This document shows, piece by piece, positions 9,132 through 17,722 of a DNA stretch of 64,000 nt. Position 1 is the stretch's first letter. Each line of letters starts with the position of its first letter. Below the pieces are notes generated by a model, which made no database searches, was not told the origin of the DNA, and saw only the letters and a program-made list of their open reading frames with translations. Position numbers and translations under genes: made by a program. Source of the DNA: Hymenobacter duratus (GTDB lineage: Bacteria > Bacteroidota > Bacteroidia > Cytophagales > Hymenobacteraceae); contig NZ_JACWZZ010000002.1 in NCBI RefSeq assembly GCF_014698995.1, positions 868,001 through 932,000 on the forward strand. The letters run 5' to 3'.

Positions 9132-9157
9132 AGCGGGACGAATAAGGACAGGAACTG

Positions 9158-10039
9158 CTAATACGTCTTGGTCATGTCTTCCGGTATCACCAGCACAAAA
9201 TCGGCTTTCCGCTCGTGCTCTTTCTCCAGCTTGCCCAATTGCGCCTGCGAAACGGTGCTAATGGTAAGCGTTTTCAGCTTCGGGTTTTGCTGGCGCAGAT
9301 AGGCCAGAATCCCGTCGTGGTTGTCGGAGTGGTAGGCGCCGTTGAGGTGCAGCAGCAGATGGCCTTCGGGGCGGGCTTGGTTCAGAAAGTGAGCCATGGT
9401 GGCATCCTTGAGGGCCTGCGCCTGAATGATGTTCTGCACACCGGCCGCATGGGCAGCGTCACCGCCGAACATCTTCGCCATATTTTTGTAGCCGGGCAGC
9501 TCAAAGTCCACGGTCATCGGCAACGGGGCTATCCAGGCTTTTTCCGCAGCGGGCAGCGCCTCCAAGGCCGTGAGGCTGCCCTTCGCTACCTGCGAGGCGT
9601 AGCGGCGAGGCACGTTGGTGCCCACCACCCGGAATTTCTGCTGCCGGGCCAGCAGCAGCAGCGGCTTGTAGTCGGTGGCGTAGTTGGGCCAGGGGCGGCT
9701 TTGCTCTTCAAAGGCTTTGTCGTCCAGCTCGCCCGTGGCGTATTGGTCTACGAGGGGCTGCACGTCGCGCTCAAACATCTCCAGGCCCAGCACCAGCTGG
9801 CCCTGTTTCAGGCGGAGCAGGTCTTTGGCGAGCTGCAGTTCCAGCCAGTGCGCAATGGGGTCGTTGTGCTGCTCCCCAAAAAACACGACATCGGCTGTGG
9901 CCAGCTCCTTCAGCATTTTGTCGTAGCTAGTGGCTTTGCCGGCGGCCGTAAACAGGCGGTAGGCGGGCTTGTCGTCGGCTTTCAGCGTGAAGCTCATGAG
10001 CGCAAGCAACAGGGGGAATAGAAGCAGTTTTGGCGTCAT
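9158..10039 (-). CDS. ChaN-like (haem-binding uptake, Tiki superfamily) exported protein
   Basis: 293 residues from ATG 10039. A type I signal peptide covers about residues 1-21, with no lipobox cysteine. The ChaN/DUF399 core follows: VVFFGEQHNDPIAHWLE near 51-67, LGLEMFERDVQP, the NYATDYKPLL segment, and the LHLNGAYHSDNHDGI stretch that carries the second conserved His. Members of this family bind haem or divalent metal and relate to TraB/Tiki proteases. The frame is open upstream to 10102, but the added part has no signal-peptide character. Likely first gene of a two-gene unit with the gene at 8496. Function is inferred only from the family. Confidence 0.85.
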   Translation of the reverse strand: MTPKLLLFPLLLALMSFTLKADDKPAYRLFTAAGKATSYDKMLKELATADVVFFGEQHNDPIAHWLELQLAKDLLRLKQGQLVLGLEMFERDVQPLVDQYATGELDDKAFEEQSRPWPNYATDYKPLLLLARQQKFRVVGTNVPRRYASQVAKGSLTALEALPAAEKAWIAPLPMTVDFELPGYKNMAKMFGGDAAHAAGVQNIIQAQALKDATMAHFLNQARPEGHLLLHLNGAYHSDNHDGILAYLRQQNPKLKTLTISTVSQAQLGKLEKEHERKADFVLVIPEDMTKTY

Positions 10040-10078
10040 TGTCGGAACCGGGTGAGGCGGGCTGCAAGGTAACAGAAA

Positions 10079-10112
10079 GCCCCGGCAGCTGCTATGGTGC
10101 AACTACCGGGGC
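10079..10112 (-). terminator. Terminator-like hairpin after the ABC permease
   Basis: GCCCCGG (10079-10085) pairs with CCGGGGC (10106-10112). On the minus strand the stem is followed by CTTTCTG, a weak T-run. It separates the ABC transporter unit from the ChaN gene. Confidence 0.55.
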
Positions 10113-10141
10113 CTGCTTTGCTCAAAGGCTGAGCGGGTGGC

Positions 10142-11509
10142 TTAGCCTTTGTAGAACATCCACTTCGACAGCTCGCCGTAGGTGATTTTCTTGCCGTACA
10201 TGAGCACGCCCACGCGGTAGATGCGGGCGGCCAGCCAGGTCGTGAAGATGAAACCGGCCACCAGAATAGCGCCCGACAGCAGCAGCTGCCACATGGGCAC
10301 CCCAAAGGGCAGGCGCATCACCATGGCAATGGGCGAGGTGAGCGGCACCATGGAGAGCCAGAAGGCCAGCGGACCGTTCGGGTCGCCGTTGATGATGACG
10401 TTGATGCTGACGATGTAGCTCAGGATGAGCGGCACCGTAACAGGGAACATGAACTGCTGGGCGTCGGTCTGGTCGTCGACGGCGGCCCCGATGGCGGCAA
10501 ACAGCGACGAGTACAGCAGGTAGCCCCCTAGGAAGAAGAACAGGAAACCACCAATAATAGACCCCAAGGGCAGCCCATCGAGGAAGGCCAGCGGGCTGCT
10601 GTCAGCAGCCGGAGCCGCGGTGGCAGTCGTAGCGGCCGGTGCATCGGCGGTTGGGGTTTCGCGGGCCGCACTGGCTTCCTGCACGCCTGCCGCCGCCGCT
10701 ACCGGCGGCGACTTCCGGGCCGAATCCGTGAGCAGCGGCGCGGCAATGGTGGTCAGGCCCCACGACAGGACAGCCCACAGCGCAAACTGCGTGAACACCA
10801 CGGCCGCAATGCCCAGAATCTTGCCCATCATCAGCTGAAACGGCTTCACCGAAGAGAGCATCACTTCCATAATCCGGTTGGACTTCTCTTCGCTCACGCC
10901 GCGCATCACCTGCACGCCGTAAATGAAGATGAACATGTACACCAGAATCGAGAGCAGATAGGCGGCGCCGGTGGTGGCACCCACGTTGTTTTTGCGGCCG
11001 CCTTCCTGGGTCAGGTCCACGGCGCTCAGCTCCACGTTGGCCTTCAGGTTGTCGATAGTGCTCTGGTTGAGGCCGGAGCGGCTCAGCTTCAGGTCGCCTA
11101 CCGTTTTGTTTACGGCTTTCTTGATGGCGTTCTGCCGCTTCAGGCTCACGTTGCCGTTGGCCAGTAACTGCACGCCGGCGGCACTATCGAGCGTGAACGT
11201 GGGCGGGAAATACAGCAGGGCATCCTGCTTGGCTTTGTCCTTGCGGAACGCCTCGGTGGCGGCAGCCAGCGAGCTGCCGGTGGCGGGCACAAATTTCACG
11301 TCTTCGGTGGCGACCAGGCGCGTCAGCAACTGCTGCCCGCTTTCGTCGCGCACGGCCACCACATCGGTTTTCGAGGAGCTGGAAAGCAGGGCAATGCCCA
11401 CCATGCTGCCGGCCAGCAGCAGCGGGGCCAGCAACGACATAATCAGAAAGCTTTTTTTGCGTACCCGGGTCAGGTACTCGCGCTGCACTATCAGCCAGAT
11501 TTTATCCAT
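10142..11509 (-). CDS. ABC transporter permease (ABC-2 type, NatB-like)
   Basis: 455 residues. The amphipathic entry helix MDKIWLIVQREYLTRVRKKSF is followed by a first transmembrane helix (about 22-43), a large extracytoplasmic domain (about 45-180), then a block of five further membrane helices starting near YLLSILVYMFIFIYGVQVMRG. The phrase EEKSNRIMEVMLSSVKPFQLM is typical of the ABC2_membrane_3/NatB group, which exports Na+ or small molecules. A low-complexity Ala/Thr-rich cytoplasmic insertion (about 270-305) interrupts the membrane domain and is unusual. The partner ATPase gene is 39 bp upstream, so they form an operon. Transport substrate unknown. Confidence 0.88.
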   Translation of the reverse strand: MDKIWLIVQREYLTRVRKKSFLIMSLLAPLLLAGSMVGIALLSSSSKTDVVAVRDESGQQLLTRLVATEDVKFVPATGSSLAAATEAFRKDKAKQDALLYFPPTFTLDSAAGVQLLANGNVSLKRQNAIKKAVNKTVGDLKLSRSGLNQSTIDNLKANVELSAVDLTQEGGRKNNVGATTGAAYLLSILVYMFIFIYGVQVMRGVSEEKSNRIMEVMLSSVKPFQLMMGKILGIAAVVFTQFALWAVLSWGLTTIAAPLLTDSARKSPPVAAAAGVQEASAARETPTADAPAATTATAAPAADSSPLAFLDGLPLGSIIGGFLFFFLGGYLLYSSLFAAIGAAVDDQTDAQQFMFPVTVPLILSYIVSINVIINGDPNGPLAFWLSMVPLTSPIAMVMRLPFGVPMWQLLLSGAILVAGFIFTTWLAARIYRVGVLMYGKKITYGELSKWMFYKG

Positions 11510-11548
11510 GAGGGAGAAGAGTAGTCGTGGGCAATAAAGTCGGTTGCG

Positions 11549-12490
11549 TTAGGCCGGCGTGGTTTCAAGCAGGCTTTCGGGCATGGTTTCCTGCACGCGC
11601 CGGATGAAAATGTCGTTGATGCTCGGAATCAGCTCCCGGAACGCGTGCACCTCCACGTTGCCGATGAGGTAGCGCAGCAAATCGTTGGGCGAGGTGCCGG
11701 CGTGCAGCCGGATAACGTCGTAGAAGTGGCCGTTTTCGCGGTCCTTGTGCTCCAGCACCTCAAAATCAGGGTGCGTCACCAGCAGCCGGCCGCGGCCCTC
11801 TACTTCGTAGGTCTGTGAGCGGAACGTGTTTTTGATGTCGCGCACGGAGCCGTCGAGCACCTTGTGGCTACGGTTGATGAGGGCAATATTGTCGCAGAGC
11901 TCCTCCACCGACTCCATGCGGTGCGTGCTGAAGATGATAGTAGCCCCTTTGTCGCGCAGGGCCAGAATCTCGTCTTTGATGAGGTTGGCGTTGATGGGGT
12001 CGAAGCCCGAAAACGGCTCATCCAGAATGATGATGCTGGGCTCGTGCAGCACGGTGGCCACAAACTGCACCTTCTGCTGCATGCCTTTGCTGAGGTCTTC
12101 CACGTTTTTCTCGGCCCAGGGCTTCAGGTCGAGGCGGTCGAGCCAGCCTTTGATGCGCTGGGTGGCATCGGGGCGGCTCAGGCCGCGCAGCCGGGCCAGG
12201 TACAGCAACTGCTCCCCTACTTTCATCTTCTTGTACAGGCCCCGCTCCTCGGGCAGATAGCCTATTTCGGCAATGTGGTCGGGGTGCAGCTTCTGGCCCC
12301 GCACCCGGATTTCGCCCTCATCAGCGGCCGTAATCTGCGTGATAATGCGAATGAGCGAGGTTTTGCCGGCGCCGTTGGGACCCAGCAACCCGAAAATGCT
12401 GCGTTCCGGAATGTCGAGGCTCACGTCGTCGAGGGCAACGTGCGCGGCGTAAGCTTTGCGCACGTTGATGGCTTGGAGAATGGGAGTCAT
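11549..12490 (-). CDS. ABC transporter ATP-binding protein (NatA-like)
   Basis: 313 residues from ATG 12490. Walker A GPNGAGKT at 37-44, signature LSKGMQ at 133-138, Walker B IIILDEP ending near 159, and a H-loop STHRMESVEEL. The C-terminal roughly 100 residues form the extra domain of the DUF4162 type common in NatA-like ATPases. It powers the permease encoded 39 bp downstream. The frame is open 77 codons upstream but that sequence overlaps the preceding gene's 3' end in another frame and is not family-like. Confidence 0.92.
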   Translation of the reverse strand: MTPILQAINVRKAYAAHVALDDVSLDIPERSIFGLLGPNGAGKTSLIRIITQITAADEGEIRVRGQKLHPDHIAEIGYLPEERGLYKKMKVGEQLLYLARLRGLSRPDATQRIKGWLDRLDLKPWAEKNVEDLSKGMQQKVQFVATVLHEPSIIILDEPFSGFDPINANLIKDEILALRDKGATIIFSTHRMESVEELCDNIALINRSHKVLDGSVRDIKNTFRSQTYEVEGRGRLLVTHPDFEVLEHKDRENGHFYDVIRLHAGTSPNDLLRYLIGNVEVHAFRELIPSINDIFIRRVQETMPESLLETTPA

Positions 12491-12620
12491 GGAAAGAAGG
12501 AGTGGTCGTGGTGTAATATTACAGGAACTGCATAAAGAAGTCATCGAAATCTTCCTCAAGCTGCAAACCAGCGGGGCTGAACGGCACAAAAGCCCCCCTG
12601 AGCTGTCTGGTTTGGCGCAC

Positions 12621-13262
12621 CTAGCTGGGCTCCTGCAGCTCCTGCAGGGCTGCTTCCAGCCGGTCGAGGTGCTGGCCGTAGCGGCGCTGGTGTTCCATCT
12701 TGCCAACGGCGTAACCGGCATATATAAGCGCCAGTACGGCTACAGCCCCTACGCCCGCAATCAGCAGGTGGCGGCTCCAGTCAGGATTCGCCGGGTTGAG
12801 GTAGTGCAGCAAGTTGGCTTGCCGCACCAGTAGCACCGTCAGTACCACCAGCACCAGGGTTACCACCCCCACATAGTCGTGCAGGCGCATCAGGTGGCGG
12901 AACCGTGAAATCCGGCTTTTCAGGGACTGATACAGGTTATCGTGCTGCTGCTCCATTTCCCGAAGTACACGCAGCCGCTGATAAACGATTCCTCCCACCA
13001 CTGCCAGCATGACCATCAGCATCACCACAAACCACTGCAGGCTGGCAGAGTTGCGAGCAAAAAACAAGGCGTTGAAGCTGTTCAGGCCAAAGACCACTAC
13101 CAACCAGTTAAGCTCACGGGAGGCATTTTTTTTGAGTCGGGCCAAAGGATTCACGGAGGAGGGGGAAGTAAGCATGGTGCGTAGTTTTTGTTCGGTTAGA
13201 GAGGCTGGAGTTGGCTCAACTGGCTGCTGCTGCCAGCTGCGGCGAAAGTCATCGAGTTCCAT
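12621..13262 (-). CDS. Four-helix membrane protein coupled to ECF sigma factor (candidate anti-sigma)
   Basis: 213 residues. A short cytoplasmic N-terminus (MELDDFRRSWQQQ) is followed by predicted membrane helices near 51-69, 76-95, 129-147 and 166-185, with a coiled-coil-like stretch at about 96-125. The start codon overlaps the stop of the ECF sigma gene in TGATG, so translation is probably coupled. A membrane protein co-translated with an ECF sigma factor is often its anti-sigma factor; the N-terminal segment beginning with DDFRRSWQQQ resembles the short N-terminal tails of such proteins in Bacteroidota, but no zinc-binding ZAS motif (HxxxCxxC) is present. The anti-sigma role is an inference from position. 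Confidence 0.75.
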   Translation of the reverse strand: MELDDFRRSWQQQPVEPTPASLTEQKLRTMLTSPSSVNPLARLKKNASRELNWLVVVFGLNSFNALFFARNSASLQWFVVMLMVMLAVVGGIVYQRLRVLREMEQQHDNLYQSLKSRISRFRHLMRLHDYVGVVTLVLVVLTVLLVRQANLLHYLNPANPDWSRHLLIAGVGAVAVLALIYAGYAVGKMEHQRRYGQHLDRLEAALQELQEPS

Positions 13263-13768
13263 CAGGCGGGTTGGGTTAGCAGGTGGCGAAGCTTGTCCTG
13301 CACGCGGTGCATTTTCACGCGCACATTGTTTTGGGTGATGCCGAGAATGTCAGCCATTTCCTCGTAGGTGCGCTCTTCCAGATAAAGCAGCACGAAGGCC
13401 TTTTCCACGTCGGAGAGCCGCTCGATAGCGCGGTAGAGTTCAGTCAGGTCGTCGGCATCGGGGCCAGAGTCGGGCGGTAGCGCCACCTCAGGGAGTGCCG
13501 GGCCCAGCCGTTCGGGCGTAGGGTGGCGGGTGCGCTGGCGCAGGTTGCTGATGGCCACGTTCAGCGCTACCCGGTAAAGCCACGTGCTGATTTTGGCGGC
13601 TCCGGGCTGATACTGCGGCCACGCCCGCCATAGCTGCAGCACTATTTCCTGGTAGAGGTCCTGCTGGTCATCGGCGTCGGGGCAGTACATGCGGGCTACC
13701 CGTCGCAGCAAGGGCTGAAACTGGTTCAGCGTGGCGAGGAAGTCCGGCGTGAGAGGAACGGCAGGCAT
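13262..13768 (-). CDS. ECF-family RNA polymerase sigma factor
   Basis: 168 residues, the usual ECF length. Region 2 spans about 20-88, with DQQDLYQEIVLQLWRAWPQY (core-binding) and KISTWLYRVALNVAISNLR (-10 recognition). Region 4 spans about 110-162, with LSDVEKAFVLLYLEERTYEEMADILGI and the recognition helix NNVRVKMHRVQDKL. It directs core polymerase to a small regulon, probably including itself. The downstream membrane protein is translationally coupled and may hold it inactive. Upstream lies an unusual 15-bp inverted repeat (13861-13905). Confidence 0.93.
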   Translation of the reverse strand: MPAVPLTPDFLATLNQFQPLLRRVARMYCPDADDQQDLYQEIVLQLWRAWPQYQPGAAKISTWLYRVALNVAISNLRQRTRHPTPERLGPALPEVALPPDSGPDADDLTELYRAIERLSDVEKAFVLLYLEERTYEEMADILGITQNNVRVKMHRVQDKLRHLLTQPA

Positions 13769-13860
13769 ACGGTGGGGAAGTTTGCAGAATATATCGGCGC
13801 TTCCCGCCCGGCATTACAGCTGGCCGCATATATATTTTTCGCTGGGGTTCTCTGCTGGCA

Positions 13861-13905
13861 GTTGAGTACCTTATTTTTTGATTTTTGAATAATAAGGTAC
13901 TCAAC
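13861..13905. repeat. Perfect 15-bp inverted repeat with AT-rich centre
   Basis: Arms 13861-13875 and 13891-13905 are perfect reverse complements (GTTGAGTACCTTATT and its complement), with a 15-nt loop rich in T. It lies about 95 bp upstream of the ECF sigma start and just beyond the dnaJ terminator. It could be an operator or second terminator. Confidence 0.6.
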
Positions 13906-13922
13906 GCCTGCACCCGACCACA

Positions 13923-13961
13923 AAAAAGCCCGCTTCCCCAGATACGGGAAGCGGGCTTTTT
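13923..13961 (-). terminator. Bidirectional intrinsic terminator after dnaJ
   Basis: A perfect 16-bp stem (13923-13938 with 13946-13961, 7-nt loop) with A-run and T-run on its two sides, so it can stop transcription from both directions. It lies 37 bp past the dnaJ stop. Confidence 0.9.
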
Positions 13962-13997
13962 ACTTCTACAAACTTTACGTCTGCCTTGCGGCGCGGC

Positions 13998-15137
13998 CTA
14001 CTGGAAATACTCCTTCACTTTCTCGAAGAAACCTTTCTCGTTTTTGCCGGGGTTAGGCGTGAAGTTGCGGGCGTCACGCAGCTTTTCCAACAGCTCACGC
14101 TCCTCGTTGGTCACGTTTTTGGGCGTCCAGACGCTGAGATGAATGAGTTGGTCGCCGCGGCCGTAGCCGTTGATGTCCTTGATGCCCTTGCCGCGCAGGC
14201 GCAGGATTTTGCCGGGTTGCGTGCCAGGGTCCACCTTGATTTTTACCTTGCCCTCAATGGTGGGCACCTCAATGCTGGCCCCCAGGGCGGCATCCACGAA
14301 CGAAATGTACTGCTCGAACATGATGTTGTTGCCGTCGCGCTTGAGCTGCTCGTGCGGCTCCTCCTCAATCTGGATGAGCAGGTCGCCGGGCACGCCGCCC
14401 CGCTCGGGGTAGTTGCCTTTGCCGTTCATGCTTAGCTGCATGCCCTCGGCCACCCCCGCCGGAATATTGATCGGAATAACTTCCTCGTGCAGCTGGCGGC
14501 CGTCGCCGTGGCAGACGTCGCACTTGCTGGTCACTACTTTGCCTTCGCCTTCGCAGGTGGGGCAGGTAGAGGCGCTTACCATCTGGCCGAGCATGGTATT
14601 CACCACGCGCTTCACCTGGCCCTGGCCGTTGCAGGTGCCGCAGGTTTTGAGGTCGGTGCCGTTTTTGGCGCCGGTGCCCGAGCAGGTATTGCAGGCCACG
14701 TAGCGCTTCACCTTGATCTTCTTCTCGACGCCGTTGGCAACTTCTTCCAGGTCCAGCTTCAGCTTGATGCGCAGATTGGAGCCTTTGCGCACGCGCCGGC
14801 CACCCTGGCCGCGCCCGCCGCCCCCGAAGAAGCCCTCGAAGCCGCCGCCCCCGAAGATGTCGCCGAACTGGGAGAAGATATCCTCCATGTTCGGGCCGCC
14901 GCCATTGCCGCCCATGCCCTGATGGCCGTACTGGTCGTAGCGGGCCTTTTTGTTGGGGTCCGACAGCACCTCGTAAGCCTCAGCAGCTTCCTTGAACTTG
15001 TCTTCCGCCGTTGGGTCGTCGGGGTTTTTATCGGGATGGTATTTGATGGCCACCTTGCGGTAGGCCTTCTTAATCTCATCGGCCGCCGCGTTTTTGGCTA
15101 CGCCCAGCACCTCGTAATAATCTCGCTTCGTTGCCAT
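13998..15137 (-). CDS. dnaJ: Chaperone DnaJ (Hsp40)
   Basis: 379-residue type I DnaJ, the co-chaperone that delivers unfolded proteins to DnaK and stimulates its ATPase. J domain at 1-70 with the HPD motif at 34-36; Gly/Phe-rich linker about 72-115; four zinc-binding CxxCxGxG repeats ([32 protein letters not shown]); two C-terminal substrate-binding domains. grpE lies upstream on the same strand, separated by a palindromic repeat element (15145-15249). dnaK is not in the window. Confidence 0.97.
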   Translation of the reverse strand: MATKRDYYEVLGVAKNAAADEIKKAYRKVAIKYHPDKNPDDPTAEDKFKEAAEAYEVLSDPNKKARYDQYGHQGMGGNGGGPNMEDIFSQFGDIFGGGGFEGFFGGGGRGQGGRRVRKGSNLRIKLKLDLEEVANGVEKKIKVKRYVACNTCSGTGAKNGTDLKTCGTCNGQGQVKRVVNTMLGQMVSASTCPTCEGEGKVVTSKCDVCHGDGRQLHEEVIPINIPAGVAEGMQLSMNGKGNYPERGGVPGDLLIQIEEEPHEQLKRDGNNIMFEQYISFVDAALGASIEVPTIEGKVKIKVDPGTQPGKILRLRGKGIKDINGYGRGDQLIHLSVWTPKNVTNEERELLEKLRDARNFTPNPGKNEKGFFEKVKEYFQ

Positions 15138-15144
15138 ACAATTC

Positions 15145-15249
15145 TGTCATCCTGAGCGGAGCGAAGGACCTTATCACGCCTGCACCGCTTATACTCTTTC
15201 ATTTTGACGAATGCAGCCGTGATAAGATGCTTCCTTCGTCAGCATGACA
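15145..15249. repeat. Palindromic REP-like repeat element, copy 1
   Basis: The 105-bp gap between grpE and dnaJ is nearly filled by an imperfect palindrome bounded by TGTCAT (15145-15150) and ATGACA (15244-15249), with inner paired blocks CTTATCAC/GTGATAAG and GAAGGA/TCCTTC. Its left arm TCATCCTGAGC...GCGAAGGACCTTA is repeated in inverted form at 17662-17696. Confidence 0.75.
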
Positions 15250-15250
15250 A

Positions 15251-15847
15251 TTACTGTCCCAGCACCACCTTCGCGTGGCGGATTACCTTGTCGCCGAGGT
15301 AGTAGCCTTTCTCTACTTCATCCACGATTTTGCCTTTCAACTCCTCCGACGGCGCCGGAATCTGGGTGATGGCCTCGTGCAGGTCGGGGTCGAAAGCACC
15401 ACCTTTCGCTTCCATCGGAGCGAGGCCCTTCTGATTCAGCGTTTTCTGGAGCTTGTTCTGAATGATGTCGATGCTTTCACGCACAGCGTTGGCATCGTCG
15501 GTGTCCCTGGTGTGGTGGCGGGCCCGGTCGAAATCGTCGAGCACGGGCAACAGGGCCACCATCAGCTCCTGGTTGGCACTCTTAAACAGGTCGGCGCGCT
15601 CCTTGGTAGTGCGGCGCTTGTAGTTCTCAAACTCAGCCGCCAGACGTAGGTACTTGTCCTTCAGGTCGGCCAGCTCGGCATCAGTCTTCGAGCCGGCGGC
15701 TTTCGGAGCACCTTCCGAACCTTCTACTTCCCCTATTTCGGGGGCATTGGGCTCTTCGGTCAGTTCGCCGGCCACGTGGTCAGCGGGAGTGCCGTTCTGG
15801 TCGAGTTGCGTGTCGTCGGTGGGTTGCGTGTTTTTATCGTCAGCCAT
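15251..15847 (-). CDS. grpE: Nucleotide exchange factor GrpE
   Basis: 198 residues from ATG 15847 (an upstream in-frame ATG at 15889 would add 14 residues). It exchanges ADP for ATP on DnaK. The N-terminal 55 residues are acidic and disordered (Asp/Thr/Glu-rich), followed by the long dimerisation helix (LADLKDKYLRLAAEFENYKRRT) and a C-terminal beta domain with DPDLHEAI and VEKGYYLGDKVIRHAKVVLG, the family signature. MADDKNTQ is the more typical N-terminus, but either start is possible. Forms a heat-shock unit with dnaJ downstream; no CIRCE operator is visible. Confidence 0.95.
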   Translation of the reverse strand: MADDKNTQPTDDTQLDQNGTPADHVAGELTEEPNAPEIGEVEGSEGAPKAAGSKTDAELADLKDKYLRLAAEFENYKRRTTKERADLFKSANQELMVALLPVLDDFDRARHHTRDTDDANAVRESIDIIQNKLQKTLNQKGLAPMEAKGGAFDPDLHEAITQIPAPSEELKGKIVDEVEKGYYLGDKVIRHAKVVLGQ

Positions 15848-16079
15848 TTTCGCTTGAAATCGTCGGAATGGGTTGAATCGGGAAGACATAGAGCCTTTTC
15901 GGATTACAAGGAGTTTGCCAAAGCGCTACCGGCTGCCATTGTGGCACAGAAACCATAGAACTTACGCAGTTAGTTCAGACGCAGTGGCGCAAAACCACAA
16001 TAGCATAACCGTTTCAGGGTAGCAGCTTTCCAGCCAGGCCAGACTTGCAACGGAGCGCAACACTTCGTTTCTTACCCCG

Positions 16080-16451
16080 ATGAAGTCTATTGCCTCGCCT
16101 CAGACTGCAGCAAAACCCGTTTCGTGGTGGGCACTGCTGCCTGGGATTTTTCTGTTTCTCAGCTTCTGGAGCCTGTTTTTTAGTGAGTGGCTGACCATTG
16201 GCATCGTGGCTGACCCTGCCACTATTGGCAGCTACAGCTTCGGTTCAGAAGCCATGCTCGCTGAAGGCGGGCAGCACTATCGCACGGCCGAAACCTATGC
16301 CACTTCCGCCTTGCTGGCTTGGGTGCTGCTGCTACCGGCAGGCTTAGCCTTCGTGCAGGCCATGCGGAGGCGTACGCCGGTGCGGGCACTGCTGGCATAT
16401 GGTATCCTGAGCGTGACACTGGCCGTGCTGCCGCTTCTGAACTCACTCTGA
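16080..16451 (+). CDS. Small membrane protein of unknown function
   Basis: 123 residues with predicted membrane helices near 17-38, 74-94 and 101-121, and a loop carrying SEAMLAEGGQHYRTAETYA between the first two. The start at 16080 follows a 190-bp leader from the divergent grpE. I do not recognise the family. It points towards obgE (convergent, 25 bp apart). Codon use and GC are like the neighbours, so it looks native. Confidence 0.65.
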   Translation: MKSIASPQTAAKPVSWWALLPGIFLFLSFWSLFFSEWLTIGIVADPATIGSYSFGSEAMLAEGGQHYRTAETYATSALLAWVLLLPAGLAFVQAMRRRTPVRALLAYGILSVTLAVLPLLNSL

Positions 16452-16476
16452 GGCCGAAAGCGGCAGCATTTTCGCT

Positions 16477-17553
16477 TTATGCCGGCAGTTCATCCGGGGT
16501 TTCCTGCTCGTCGTCCTCGGCCACATAGCCGGCGCGCGTCGACTCCGGTGCCTCACGATGAACTTTCTGCAGCTCGTCCCAAATCAGGTCTTTGAGCTTC
16601 TGGATGTTTTTATTGGCGAGGCTGGAAATGAACACCGTCGGCAGGTCGGTGGGCAGCGTTTCGCGGATTTCGGCTTCCAGCTCCTCGTCTAACATGTCGG
16701 ACTTGGTGATGGCCAGCAGGCGCTGCTTGTCCAGCAGCTCCGGGTTGAACTGCTCCAGCTCATTGAGCAGCACCTCGTACTCGGCGTTGATATCCGGCGA
16801 GTCGCAGCTGATCATGAACAGCAGGATGGAGTTGCGCTCAATATGGCGCAGGAAACGCGTGCCCAGGCCTTTGCCGTCAGCTGCCCCCTCAATAATGCCC
16901 GGAATATCGGCCATTACGAAGGACTTGTAGTCGCGGTACGCTACCACGCCCAGGTTGGGCGTGAGGGTTGTGAAGGCGTAGTCGGCAATCTTGGGCTTGG
17001 CTGCCGACACCACCGACAGCAGCGTGCTTTTGCCGGCGTTCGGGAAGCCCACCAGGCCCACGTCGGCCAGCAGCTTCAGCTCCAGAATTACCCACTCGTC
17101 GATGCCGGGCTCACCGGGCTGGGCATAGGCCGGGGCCTGGTTGGTCGCCGACTTGAAATGGTCGTTGCCCCAGCCCCCCCGGCCGCCGGGCGTCAGAATC
17201 AGGCGCTGGCCGTGCTCCGTAATTTCGAGTTTCTTCTCGCCGGTTTCCGCGTCGCGCGCTACCGTGCCGAGGGGAACCTGAATGATGATGTCGTCGCCCT
17301 GGGCGCCACTGCGCAGGTTTTCGCCCCCGCCTTCGCCGGGCTTGGCAATCAGGTGCTTCTGGTACTGCAGGTGCAGCAGCGTCCAAAGTTGGGAGCTGCC
17401 TTCCAGAATGATGTGGCCGCCGCGGCCGCCGTCGCCGCCATCGGGGCCGCCGTTGGGCAGGCCTTTGGCCCGGAAGAAATGGTGCGAACCCGCCCCACCC
17501 TTGCCCGAGCGGCAGTTGATTTTGACGTAGTCGATGAAATTATTGGAAGCCAT
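16477..17553 (-). CDS. obgE: GTPase Obg/CgtA
   Basis: 358 residues from ATG 17553. The Obg fold (1-158) is glycine-rich, with [17 protein letters not shown] and [10 protein letters not shown]. The G domain carries G1 GFPNAGKST (169-177), G3 DIPG (216-219) and G4 TKSD. It associates with the large ribosomal subunit and links GTP level, ribosome assembly and stress. A short acidic tail ([13 protein letters not shown]) replaces a full OCT domain. The frame is open to 17637 but that stretch enters the repeat element upstream and is not family-like. Adjacent to adk on the same strand, separated by repeat copy 2. Confidence 0.96.
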   Translation of the reverse strand: MASNNFIDYVKINCRSGKGGAGSHHFFRAKGLPNGGPDGGDGGRGGHIILEGSSQLWTLLHLQYQKHLIAKPGEGGGENLRSGAQGDDIIIQVPLGTVARDAETGEKKLEITEHGQRLILTPGGRGGWGNDHFKSATNQAPAYAQPGEPGIDEWVILELKLLADVGLVGFPNAGKSTLLSVVSAAKPKIADYAFTTLTPNLGVVAYRDYKSFVMADIPGIIEGAADGKGLGTRFLRHIERNSILLFMISCDSPDINAEYEVLLNELEQFNPELLDKQRLLAITKSDMLDEELEAEIRETLPTDLPTVFISSLANKNIQKLKDLIWDELQKVHREAPESTRAGYVAEDDEQETPDELPA

Positions 17554-17575
17554 GCTGTGCGTCGTGAAAAAAGAA

Positions 17576-17697
17576 CTGTCAGGCGGAGCTTTCGGCGTAC
17601 TAAAGCAAAGGCGAAGGACCTTACCCCGGCAAAACAACCATCGTTAGAATGGCCCGTTCTGATGCGGTAAGGTCCTTCGCTAGGCTCAGGATGACAG
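17576..17697. repeat. Palindromic REP-like repeat element, copy 2
   Basis: An imperfect palindrome bounded by CTGTCA (17576-17581) and TGACAG (17692-17697), with inner blocks GCGAAGGACCTTACC and GGTAAGGTCCTTCGC that are exact reverse complements. It fills the 169-bp gap between adk and obgE and shares the TCATCCTGAGC / GCGAAGGACCTTA words with copy 1. Confidence 0.75.
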
Positions 17698-17722
17698 AGT
17701 TGTGCGAGTTAGAATCGCAAAG

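Noticed and set aside
9215..10021. 268-codon plus-strand frame opposite the ChaN-like gene
   Set aside because: Composition (Gln/Val/His-rich) is that of an antisense shadow; the minus strand encodes a clear family.
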